A stretch of DNA of 64,000 nucleotides, from positions 4,548,869-4,612,868 of the forward strand of contig NC_050477.1 of the NCBI RefSeq assembly GCF_013373865.1. Direction: 5' to 3'. A program made the translations under genes and the position numbers. Of this stretch, positions 46,701 through 59,261 are shown piece after piece (within the stretch, counting starts at the first letter, position 1; each line of letters opens with the position of its first letter). The DNA comes from Monomorium pharaonis. Its lineage: Eukaryota; Arthropoda; Insecta; Hymenoptera; Formicidae. Below the pieces are notes generated by a model. It had not been told where the DNA came from. It searched no databases and was given only the letters and a program-made list of their open reading frames with translations.

Positions 46701-48898
46701 AAAAATTCCGACGCGAGAGAAAAATCCGCGTCCGGAGCAAACGTGAAAAGGAAAAGAAATTAGAGCAATTTCCCGACGAGATAAAAACGTAAACGGCAGT
46801 AAAGATTATTTCCCTTTCCGAGGGCAAGCGCGAAGCGGTGCGTTTGTTGAAGCACGTGGGATGTCGAGGCATCGATCGATACGCGCGTGTGTGGCGCGTT
46901 CAAGTCGCGAGATTAAAATCGAGACAAAGAAAGGAATATAAGAGAATATAGTAAGAGAAAATCGAAAACGCGCCCATAAAAAGTGAGAGAATGAAGACGC
47001 ATGTATGTGTGTGTGAGTGTGTGTGAGAAAGAGAGAGCAAGATAAACGGAAAGCTGTCGTTTAATCTTTAATCGAGAGTTCGCGTCCAAGGTGTTGTCGC
47101 TATGACACCCCACGAAAGAACAGAAAACCTGGAAAGGGAAAGGATTTCTCCCCTCTGTGCGAACGTTTGCGAAATTAAATAATCTCTGATTTAACCCATT
47201 ATTGCAACTCGCGCCGTCGAGTCGTTGTTCTCGTCGACGACGTACATAATATATAGATATATCTAGATACATACATATATATATATAATATAATATAAAC
47301 CCATACGTAATTCTCACGCTCGGCCAATGCGCAGCGCTTCATTTCTATCCTCCCATTTCCCCTCCGTTCTCAGTAGCACACACAGAATCAGCCACCTCTC
47401 GCCACTTCATGATCAAATCTGTGTCTTCTCTTTCGCCGCACCGCACCTGTCGCTCAGTTCGATGTCTCGAACCTTCTCTGGCCCTAACCCTGTAAAACTT
47501 CTCCGCTAACATCCCCGTACCGTGTTCACCCCATCGCTCTCTTTTCCGCACGAATGGAATAAATAAAAAAAACGCTTCGCTGCCATTGGCCAATGGTAAC
47601 AGGAGGGGGTGGAGCCAGCTTTTAGCGGTGCTTACTTTTTTTTTATTGTCTGATTTTTCACACCTTGAACGCTGGTTAACTTCTTTTACGCTCGTTCGTT
47701 GCGAGGAAGAATAGAGTAGAGGAGTTTCACTTTTTTTTTTTTAAATCGCGAAAAGACAAAAAGAGGAAGAGAGGAGAGACGTAAACGCGTCGATGATGAT
47801 TACGATGATAATGATGAGAATGTGAACAACGGACGACACATTGTCGGCAGGTTTATCGTTTCCGTCTTCTCTTGCGTTTTTCTCGTTACTTTAGACGATA
47901 ACGACGACAATGAGAGAAGGTGAATAGCAAAGTGAGAGATAAAAGTAGAAGCAGGATAGATAGATAATAACATTTAAAACTAAAAGGAACAAATCAAGAG
48001 AGAAATCAGAAGAGAGAGGAGTAGTGTGCCGTACATTTCTTTTTTCCTATTTGTAAAAAAAAATGTATTACGTGCGCGCGCGCGCGACAGAGAGAAAGAG
48101 AGAGAGAGAGGAAAGAGAGTGCTTCGAAGATGTCGCCGGAGATGATCTCGTTTCAATAGTGACCGTGATCGCTTTGTTCACTTTTGGCGCAGGTGAGTTG
48201 AGATTATCTGAGTCACCATCTTTCTGAGAGATTTTTAAGCTTTGCGCGGGGGAAGCGAGGGAGCTAGGGAGGCCAGCCGCTAGAACGAAAAAAAAAAAAC
48301 CAACGTAGAACGAAAAAAACGGATCGAAGTCGAAATCCATAGATGCCTAAGTAGATAGAACGAAAAGACGGAACCGTTTCCGAGAAAAGAGTGCCGGAGT
48401 AAGAGAAAACCGAATACGTAGAAGGATGTGACGCCGGAAGTCAAAAGCGGATAACGATATGTTGTTAGAAGTAATCACGTGTATTAAAAATCCGAATGAA
48501 ATTTCACAAAAGTAAAAAAAAAATATATATATATATCGATCGACTGAAACACGCAAGGAGGAGAAAAGAGAAGTTGCTTTTTTTTCTCTCGAATGTCCTC
48601 GATCTCGATGGATCGTTTTCCCGTAGAGATGGATACAAGCAGACTGACTGGACGCACTTGGACCGATGGGGGCGGGGAGGGGATTGATTAAAGTGTGTAC
48701 ATGTGTAATACCGCTGATAAATCCATTAATCAATTTTGCATATGCGTGGTTGCCTAATAACCGCGTTATATACGGGTTGTGCCCGTCGGAGTGCCAATAC
48801 GGTGTGTCTTTCCACGACCGATCGTAGATTCCAAGATTGGGAGCATCATGCACGAGCTCTACTTCAATCCCTGAATTACACAGGCCTAGATCGACGAC

Positions 48899-48929
<31 letters not shown>

Positions 48930-50650
48930 GTTCGAACGTCTACACGTCTGTAGTTCTACGAGTCTACGAGTCGACGAAGTCGATTGAACGCGCCGCGAGG
49001 GCGTGAAGCACCTTGATTGGCCCGATCAAAGTTGACTTTGATCATTCATCGACTCGAAGATTATCGACGTTCGAACGATAATTCTCAGTTTCCCCCTTCG
49101 GAATCTACAATCGGAGTGGAGAGTACCACATTGTGCCACATCCCGCATATATACGTGAATTTTTTATAGGCTTGTACGTGTGCTCGCGGGTATGCAAGTG
49201 CGTGTGAAATGTTCACCGGATAAGGGGGGGAGGGGGGGGTGCGTGTGTATGTATGTGATGTGGATGCGTGGCGGAAGACACGAGGTACGCGTGCGTGTGA
49301 GAAAGGATAAGCGTGAAAAGCGCTAGATGGGAGTTCAGGGAGGGAAAGAGGGAAAGACTGATGCTGCCGGGAACTGTACGGTTTTGCAACCGGCGTGAGA
49401 GGATGCGTGAAAGTGTAAGAGAGTTCTGTCTGAAGGGGGATATGAGGACGACAAGCGCGGGGGCGGGGACGACATGGAGAGGGCGTGTCGGAGCCGTGAA
49501 GTATCTTTTTAACGCGGGACAGAAGTTGACTGAGACGGCCGATTCTCAAATACGGTGACTTTTTTGCTGGCTCTACCCTTCCTCTTGCTTCCCCCCACAA
49601 ATATAGAGAAATACGTTGTGCCAATACAGTACACAGAGATACCTAGTCACAAGATGCGCAGTAGAACTCCGTTTATCAGAACGTCCGCGGAGAAGAGTTT
49701 GTGCAAACGGAAGCGATCGTGCAACGATATTCTTACATAATATAGTCGTAAAGATATGGAGATGACTTTGGTGAGCAACACGATCTTCAGTTATATGTAA
49801 AGAGTCAAGAGACCGATCTGTACTGACGCGGATTCTTCGGAGGATCCGATACGCTCAGAGATATAATATTGGGAGAATCGATCATTCCAAAAATGTCTGG
49901 AATACCGTTCTGGAAAAAAAGCTTGTTACGAGCAAAATTTAAAGATTGGCCTTCTGATAAACGAATTCTACCGCGCATCCAATGCTTGCACGACAATACA
50001 TTATATCGCGCGGATGCTAGAGGGCAATTTAAAGGATCGAGGTCTCTTCGTTTTCAGAATTGGAGGAGACGTCGAGCGGCGGTGGTGATAGCGGCGAGCC
50101 GCCGACTCATATCCGCATCAACTTCGAGCGATGCTTTCGCAAGGAGTTCAGCACGTCGACGCTGCAGGGTAAGGCCGCGTCGACCGCCACGGGCGACGAG
50201 CAGCAACAGCAGCAGCAACACTCGGACACCGAGATGGAAACGAAGACGATGTCGAAGGACAGCATAAGCAGTGCCATATTTAGCGTGATGTCCAACGAGG
50301 CGGAAATCAGTCAGAGCGACTTCGAGGGTTCGTTCAAGAGGGAATCGTTCGCCGAGAACGAGCGCACGGAAGGCTCGGTGCGGGACTTCTGCGTGAAGGA
50401 GGGCGACGTTTATCGGTGCACCGTGTGCCATCGCACATACACACACATCAGCAACTTCTGCCGGCACTACGTCACCTCGCACAAGCCTAACGTCAAGTAC
50501 TATCCCTGCCCGGTCTGTTACAAAGAATTCACCAGGAAAGACAACATGGTCGCCCACGTCAAGATCATACATAGCCTTAAGCCTCACATGAGTCTCAGCA
50601 ACAATAGTGGCAGCAGCAATAGTAGCAGCAGTATGGGTCAGCCGCGGTAG
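43772..50650 (+). CDS. ttk: Tramtrack, Ttk69-like isoform (BTB + C2H2 zinc fingers)
   Basis: Exons 43772-43942, 44251-44992, 45090-45149 (possibly optional) and 50058-50650 join in frame to 521 residues (501 without the 60-base exon). Residues 1-115 are a BTB/POZ domain opening MASQRFCLRWNNHQSNLL, with AHKMVLSACSPYF, HPIVILKDVPY and LLDFMYRGEVSV. They are close to Drosophila Ttk. A His run lies near 155. An AT-hook-like KRKRGRPRKLSGSS near 182 is a Tramtrack hallmark. VKREPEP near 290 fits a sumoylation site. Two C2H2 fingers at about 443-500 include YTHISNFCRHYVTSHK and EFTRKDNMVAHVKIIH, nearly the fly Ttk69 DNA-binding pair. Ttk69 is a nuclear repressor controlling neural versus non-neural fate, pair-rule genes and cell-cycle exit. 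The start chosen is the conserved MASQRF Met. An in-frame ATG at 43724 would add 16 residues. A likely exon acceptor lies at 43491. The probable 3' UTR follows the stop. Confidence 0.93.
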
Positions 50651-53600
50651 ACCATCGCCGGCTGGGCGCCCTTTCGTCCTGCCTCCTCCCTCGGACCACG
50701 TTTCTTGCACTTCGCGCGAAATCTCGTGATGCCGGAAACGCTGTGAGACGCCATGCGATATCATTTATAATATTGTACCATGATATGATACATTACGAAA
50801 TAGATTTTCAAGAATTCGTGACACCAAGATTTTCTACGTTATCGAGAAACGTTGATATCGGTGATTAACGGATAGAAAGGACAAAGATTCTGAAATTAAT
50901 GGTGTCATAAATTATGGTACCAAGAAGGAAATGACTGATCTATGACGGATGAACGTCACAGGCAGATTTGCGAGCCTTATGTGCTTGCCAAGAAGATAAA
51001 GACTCGAGGAATGTGAAGATGAGGGAGGAGGAAGGAGATCAGAGAAGCTCGAGAGAAACATGAAAGAGGCCAGAGTAGTGCCTCGAATGAAGTCAGCGCG
51101 TTCCTGTGTGAGCGGAAGGAGAAAAGTACGGTAGATAGATGCGAATAAGCGAGTAAACAAGTAGGTAGGCAAGTGGCTGATCTTACGATGTGGCTGTACC
51201 GAAATGGCCAAAAGAGAGGGGGGCGGGTAGAACGCGGAGGACAGGTGGGTGTGCAAGACTCAAAGCTATGAACGTCATCGCCGGAGCACACAGTTCTCAG
51301 TTTTTGCGCGAGCGTTCTCCATGGCAATCTTTCCGGTGTTTACACGAATTAATCATTTGGCCATGTTAATCGTCTCTAATTTACGGTGAACGTCTCGCGA
51401 AATACGTACGAAGTACGTTTTGCCGTTCTAATGTTACACGTTTGCGATACGACATGCATCTCGCATGCGACTAGCTCAATGTCTTGATACCAAATCTATG
51501 CCTTGGAAGAGGAGTATTATCCGTATATATTCAGTATATTCAAATATCAAACGTTTGTAGTATCTTCTACTTCCAAGCTGCAGAATTTTTTTAAGGAACA
51601 TTTTAGAGACACGCGATGTCGCTCAAATGATTAAACGAAGCTGATCTATCGGGTTGTATCGACGTTGCGTAATGATCCGCGGGGCGCGGGTCTGACCAAG
51701 TCCAATACGCACTACGACGAGTCAAGCAATTGCTGAAATAACTTCTATACGATACTTAAACGTATTAGCGTATACCATATAACGTCGAATCTTTGACGGT
51801 ATTCTTTAGTACCCTGTTAGTGAAAAGGGCAGCTTTCACTGCGTGTAACGCGAATTGCCCTGAATTTTTATCCCTGTTCCAGGTTCTTTCCTGGTTCTGA
51901 TCCTGGTCTTAGTGTTAGTCCTAGTTATCTTTATCAATCTCCGTGCCTTCGAGGACCCACACGCGCACGCTACGGCATTACGCAACGTCCGTCTTCTTCC
52001 GAGAGATCGAGCTTCAGCAGTGCCGGAAATTTCAGGAACAATTCGCGCGCACGTAACAAGCAACGGGCATTAAAGTTACAAAATAAACGAGCTTTACCGC
52101 GTTCGCTCCAAAGAGACGGGGCGAGGCGGATGTAAAAAACGGAAGAAGATAGAGGCTTTGTACCGCAACGTAAACAATGTTTGTATAAATCTAACCGACG
52201 CGTTGTCTCAACGCGGTTCAGCTTCATACAAAGGATGATCAGTTGTAAGAGAAAAAACCGGTTGTCGCGTAGCAAATTAAGGAGAAGGAGAGATATCGTG
52301 TAAATGCAAAATGTGGAGAGAAAGAAAGAGTATATTTACTATATTGCCTGACTATATTACGTTTGCAGAAAGAATCAAACACGCCAGCTGACGCAGCTCG
52401 GCGATACATTTCTACGAGGTGCGCGCGCGCGTGTTTTACGCATCTTTTGTTCGTGTTCTTTAAACACGAGTCTTTACGCCTGGTTAAAAAAAAAAAAGAA
52501 AGCAATTTTCAATATTTGATAGAAAGTATCTTGAAGTTATCTTTTGAAAAAATTACATGGAGTGATTTACGCTAAAAAAGGTATAGCAATAAAGAAGTCA
52601 AGCTCTTGCAAGTCAAAGTGTAGGATATTAAACACACCAATTACATATAATAATACCAATTACATATAGTAATTTGTTACGTAATTGTTGAACTATTGAG
52701 AGAAACTTAATTTAACTTGTAGGGGACTTATCGAATTCTTTCTTCATATATATATAGATATATATAAAATAGAAGGGGCTATAAAAGGAAGGACGAAAAG
52801 AAGGCGAATCAGGGCGAAAAACGTGCGCGCGCACGCGCGATATAAATAATAAGGAAACTACGTAGACTGAGTAAATGCAATACATATATGTATCGATGAC
52901 CGTTCGCCATGTTGTTGTTGAGCCGTTTGAATCATGGGGAAGAATGCCGCGCGGGTGGCATTTTGTTTTTTTTTTTTTGGAGAGCGATAGTAAAAGGGGC
53001 GGAGGGACGGAACGGGGAAAGCGCGCAATCTCGCGAAAGACTGCAGAGGGACGGTTTTAACGACACCAAATACAAGATAGTACTGACATTGGATAGACTG
53101 AAGGCACCTTAGTAGTAACTTAACGCCGCCATGCCGGACCGCCCTGTCCTGTTCGGCTGAATCTATTTTCAGATGTGGAGCCGGGGTGCTAAGTTGAGAG
53201 CCTGGTGAACGTAACATCGGTTATATATTATATTGTATATTTATAATGGTTATATATTATACATAATATACATTTGCTCGTTAGGCATTTATATCTATCG
53301 TTTTATGAATGAAATTCATAGCATATTACATCTCACTTATTATTGGATCGCTATCACTAAGTTGTTCATTAAGAGTTTTTATTTTTTTAATAGCTTCTAC
53401 AAATTTTAATCAGAGTGCAAGTAGCTTTGAATCAATTATTTAAACTTTTTAAAAATTAATTTTATATTTAAACTATATTTTCCATTCGAAGTTCACCAAG
53501 TTCTCAAATCTAGCCCCTTTGGGCCTTGGATAGTCAGTATTGGTCCATATAATTTTTACACACAGTTAAAAAGAAATATACATGTATATATAACTCTATT

Positions 53601-56600
53601 ATTTTATTCTTTGGGATTTGCAGTTTTATCTAAACAATCGAATAAGAACTGTTGTCATTAACCGAGGCGGGCTGCACGGTGGTACGGTAGTGGCGGTTAG
53701 AGGCTTAGTCGCGAGAAGAAAAAAAGCACTAAAAGTACGAGATCGTAGCTTACTATATTTTGCACCTTACACTCCGTCGAGCGCCCTCCCGCCGCGAGAG
53801 GGGCGAGACGATTTATATACAAATTTTTCACTAGTTGGGCATAGACGTTAGACGACTAGAGGCTACATAATAACTATAATTATTATTATCTCTACTACTA
53901 TTAATCAGTTATTGCAAATAACGGAGATCTTCGTTGTTACTTTAACGCGCGGTGGGGTTGAACGGGCCCCGGGTCGACCAGTGTTGTTCGTTGGTTATTA
54001 CAAGAGGTATCTAGCGTTGCAAAGATAACAAAAGAGTTATAGTCGTAAGGGAGCCGGATCGTCATCAGAAGCAATAGTGGGCTCCGCGATGTGACCTGGG
54101 ATAAGTACTCTCGCTCGTGTTTCATCGAAGGAACACATTGCGGTGTTTTCAAATTAAGGTTTCTTAAGTTTTTAAACTTTAGGTAGTAACCGACCAATGT
54201 TGTAGAAATGTCGCGTCCGGATAGAAAAATTTTCGTGAGATTGGAACGCTACCTCAAACACGAAGAAACGTTTTATGAAATTGAAACGTAATCCTTAGGT
54301 GATAGAGAAAAGTTATCGAGAGTACTTGCTTCACGTTTATTTACGGAACCTTCTAAGCTTATGTTGCGATCCGAGCGTATTTTTAAGTGAATAGAAAGTT
54401 CTATAATATCAGTTAGATAAAGGCAGCAAAGATAGCGCAGTAGACGTAGGAGAACGAAAGGGACCTGTTAAAGGGACAAGTTTGTGTTGGGTAAAAGAAA
54501 TGGCGAAAGGGGGAAGGGGGTTGTTGTTTTGTAAATGTTAAGAGAGATGGTTAGTGGGCCGTGCCGTGGATTTTTGCGCACTTAGGTCAATTATCCGCAA
54601 TATATTTGAAACTTCGATGGACCAAAGAGCTTCTTACTGACCCTTGTAGATTATTTATCCCAAGCGAGAAGGGACGGAAATGTCCTGGAGAAATCTTCCG
54701 CGGACCTCAGAAGCGCCCAGGATATGCGGTGCCAATAAAAAATGCAGATCTTTGTCAGATAATTTACATATCGCAATGATGAATTATATAAAAAATTTAT
54801 AGTTTATTCTATATCGAAGAGTGCTCAATAGCTAGATAATAATTAACTAATCATGACAACATATTCATTATTGTACGTAAGTTAGAAAGACTTAGTCTTT
54901 CGTTTTATTGAGTCTAATGAATATTTAATATATATATCGTGCTTATTAAATTATAATATTTTAAAATATTAGGCACAAAAAATTGAATGCCATGTTAAAA
55001 TGATTTATTATAAAAAATTTAAGAATTGAGAGTTTGAAAAGTTTTATTTATTCATAATATACCTCTTTTTTTTTTTTTTTCAAGATTTTATACATATAAT
55101 TATAATCGAAAATTTGGCAACCGATATTCCTTGGGACGGCAGGATCTCGCGCCGTCAGGTCAATTATTATTCGCAATATTCGAAACCTGTTGGACCAAAG
55201 AGCGTCTATAAATGGTAGAAACCCTGAACAGAGACCCTTTAGAGAAAAATCGCGCCAAGGGTAGGTGAAGAGGGACGGTCACGGCCTGGTTTTATGACGG
55301 GTTTGTCACAAGCCCATCCAACGCCTGTTCAACGTGTGTGCGTATGCGAAGGAATCGGAGGAACTGGTTAGATTCTCATGAAAAACGGGAAAAAACAAAA
55401 AGTGCAAAGAGGCAGCGGCTAGACAGCTTATATCGATTTTTTAGGAGAGGAGAAAGACGAGGAGAAGCAAGCAAATAATTAAATACACTCACATTTGATA
55501 ATCACTGAGAGGCTAAGACTAACTCAATTAATTAAAGGGTGGGAAGGACGCGAAGGGTTATCAAGAGGAAAGGATCACCGGGAAGAAGAGAACACCTGCA
55601 GGTCCTCGTGACGCGTGATCGACAATTTTTCAAAAATTTATTTTCTGGGACGTTGCAATTTTTTCAAATTCGAACGTGTTGATTTTGATAGATCGGATTT
55701 AGCATTGTTATAGCCGTCTGTTGTTTTTTTTCTCTCCCCATTTTTTAATGGCGAGACCTGCAGGGTCTCTTGCCGGTGCCGTTTCTGAGGATCGCGATTT
55801 TATCAATTTGTACAATAATAGCTTTTGATTCACCCTAGTCGATGTCTGCGTGAGAAGCGCGAAAAAGGATGTGAGAACTGGAGATCGACATGATTTTTAT
55901 CGTTCTCACATTTTGCAAATTTCTCTTCCGCGCTTTTTAGAAAATATAAACTTATACCAAAGGATCATGGGTTTACTACACATATACACACGTGGTAGCT
56001 TGTAGCAATTATTATATATAAAATATTATTTATCATCGCTGAAGTTTCGCTTGACGTTCCTTCGATCCGCAGAATGTTCTTAATACATTCGACAAGACCT
56101 TAGGAACATCCTGTGTACATATTTACAGAATCACATATAAGTGGAAATCGGTTTTTTTTTTTTTATAGAATAAGTCTTTATTAGAGTTTCTGTAGGCTTC
56201 TGAGATTTTTAAGAATCATCACATTTTCTTTATTTTCTCTTTTTATATCACAAAAATTTACTCTTATGACGTTATGACACGCAGGTTGGCGAGCGTATCT
56301 CGCATGTTGTTGCAAATGTTATCACATCCTTTTGGCAATCAGAGCAGCAGTTACAGAGAGCACTATCCGCGACACGCGATGATAGGCCGCGGAACCGCCG
56401 ATTCTCGAGCTCCGCTCTGTGGATCCCTTGCAGGCATCTGAAGGCTCGTGATCAGGATAAATCGCTGTTAGGAGAGATGCACGGTGAAGACACAGCGACT
56501 GATCTTGAGGCTCTCGTTGTTCAAATTTAAAGGCGTTTAAAAGGGAGGAGAAATTCGCTCACGTTCGTTGCCTTCTCGACGTTGTTAAACTTTTTTAGAG

Positions 56601-57971
56601 TTAAGGTCGTTAAAAAGCGCTTTCAATCGTTGCCAATTGTAGAAAGGGGACAATCGAGGGGAAGACGGGGAAAGGGGGAGCTTTTTCGCGAGAGATCGAA
56701 GGTACAAAAAATAAGAGAAAAGAGCTATATATATACATACGACGTCAGGTCCCCGTATATTCGTACAAAATTAGTGTTCAAATTGTAAAAAGTGTTCATA
56801 AGTCAGGGGTGAGGTGTCACGTTGCGAGGGATTGCTCGAGGACGGCCGGCTGCATCTGCGACGTATGTTACATCGCTTGAGTTACATATTGTCAAAATTT
56901 CGTCTTTCCTCGGAATTTATACGCGTAAAACTACGTATCGTGTTGCTTGTAAGCTCTGAGGATATTCTGTGTACGACGTTCGATAATTTGATTCTGATCT
57001 GCGGATTAGATTTTGTTGAGTATTTGTTAAAAATTGTACATATATATAGTATTGCGAAATTTTATAGCGTCGTTGTTGTCGTTCAAATTCTATCGTCAAA
57101 CTCTATTGGATTTTCATATATAATTTATTGCATCGTGTGAAATTTTATCGTGTAAAAAAAAGGAATTTTTATTGCGTATTGCAACGTCGCGAGCCGAGTA
57201 CGCAGAAGTCGAGAAGTGAGCTCTTGTGCGTCTGCAACTGCCTGTTATCTGCATCTCGAAGGGATGCGCGAGACCATCGGTGTTTGGTTGCCGCGCTTTC
57301 CCTACGACCGTAACACATTCTCACGCTCTCATCGCGGGTGCGATAGTCTCGCCGATGGGGTTACAAACACGTTCGCTTAGAGCGTGTTTAATTAATGGAT
57401 CTTGTTGGGGAGAGACGTGTAAGAGATGAGTAGGAGACGAGTGAGGGAGTCGTGAAAAATTACGATATAGAGTATATATATTATAAATATATATATATTA
57501 TATTATATTATATTATATTATATTATATTTATACGAGCGCGCGAATTCTCGCAATGGGTGTCTCGCGCCGAGATTTCTCGTCTTATTTTGCGTTTGTTCC
57601 CCTCGCGAATTTGGGAGGGGGGGGGGGAAGACCACCAGTCAATACATATTGATTATTCTTGTAGATTTCTCGCGCGACACGCATCGTTGCAGAGATAAGC
57701 CCATCATCGCAAAGAAAGAAAGAAAGAAAGAAAGAAATAGAGAGTCAGAAAAAGTGAGGAAGATTAATTTACGAGGCTTAAAAAGCAGACTGTACTATCG
57801 AATAGATTTTAATATAATATATATTAAATTAAAAAAATATATATATACACATCTATATATATTAAAGAAAAGAATCATAGTTTATTATCGCAATTAAATT
57901 ACCCACGTACCAATGTACACGTATGCAGAGAACGAAAGCGTGTGAGAAAGAGAGAGAGAGTCAAACAAATG

Positions 57972-58018
<47 letters not shown>

Positions 58019-59203
58019 ATATACATACATATATTATTGCGATTATTATTATTATTATTATTACGATTATCATTATTACATATATTATATATATAAACAG
58101 AAGTTATATCGAATATATTTTAGCGCTAGTTGATAATATCTATTATATATAACGTCGTTGCAGTTTCGAGACGATGCGTCAGAAAACGAGGGTAAAAATA
58201 GAAATAAAAATAAAGAAAAGAAACACTTATAAAAGAGAGGAGAGGAATCGACGATCGCGAGGATCGAAAGCAAAAGGGATCGTTCGACCTCCGTGATTTT
58301 TGTAAATGCGATTAAATGCGAAAACGCGCAACGCAAATACGTTGATTTAACATGTGCTCTTCATGTGGGATCCGATGTTTTAAATCGCGCAAGTAGTCCC
58401 CGGTTCGGTGCCTTTCTTAAGCGTCATAAAAAAATAACGACAATGTTGAAAAAAAAAAAAGAATAAAGAAACGGAAAAGTGAGTGACAAAGATTGTAGTG
58501 CGAGAGGCGAATGAGAACAAAAAAAGGAAATAAAGTAAATTGTTATATCGCGCGCGCGTCCCTCTCCCTTCATCGGAAGGGACGGATCGACGATCGCATT
58601 CTCAGTGCCAAATATAAGGGAGAGATTTGCTTTCCCGCGAGAGGGCGAAAATTTAATAAGAGAAAAAAAGAATAAGGAGAAGGAGAGAGGGGAGGCGAAA
58701 ATTTTTTAGCAAATTTTTCTAGAGCTGACGAGTCTTTTCTGACGCTGGGTAGACTTAGTATATTTTATATGCACTGATTGTTCGACTATGATTATCAATA
58801 AAAAGAACGGTGTTCAATAGATTGTAAATCGGAAGATTCTTAAATATCTCGCCGATCCACCGAATAATCCGTATATAATCCGATTATACACGGTGTCTCG
58901 AAAGAGTAGCGGCGATAGCAAATTATAAGAGACTTAATTTCTGGATGTTTGGGGAGAGTCCGTGAAAACAGAAATATGAAATGTTTAAAGTCGTGCGTGC
59001 AGCTTAAAATTCAGTAGGTCTAATCATTTGAATTAACTTGGTCAAAATTTCTCGTGGCTTCTTTCGGGACATTTTGTATACCTGGCGACTTTCCGAGAAA
59101 ACTTATTTTTGAAAAAAGCGGTACCTTTGACAAATTCTGCGAAAGGCAAATTATCGCGCATCTCGGTAAGTCTATTGTGCCTAACGTATTAATACATTGG
59201 TGA

Positions 59204-59261
<58 letters not shown>

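Larger units (their letters stand above)
45150..50057 (+). other. ttk: ttk intron before the Ttk69-type zinc-finger exon
   Basis: About 4.9 kb of mixed DNA. It includes a CpG-rich patch at 45,970-46,390, an AT repeat near 47,275-47,300, a CCAAT palindrome at 47583-47596, (GA)n at about 48,090-48,112 and an inverted TCF-like pair at 49024-49043. A weakly supported exon-like segment lies at 46421-46480. No other gene is recognised. Confidence 0.6.

Noticed and set aside
49869..50267. 132-codon frame overlapping the Ttk69 exon start
   Set aside because: It runs through the real acceptor at 50058 in a different frame from the conserved zinc-finger protein.
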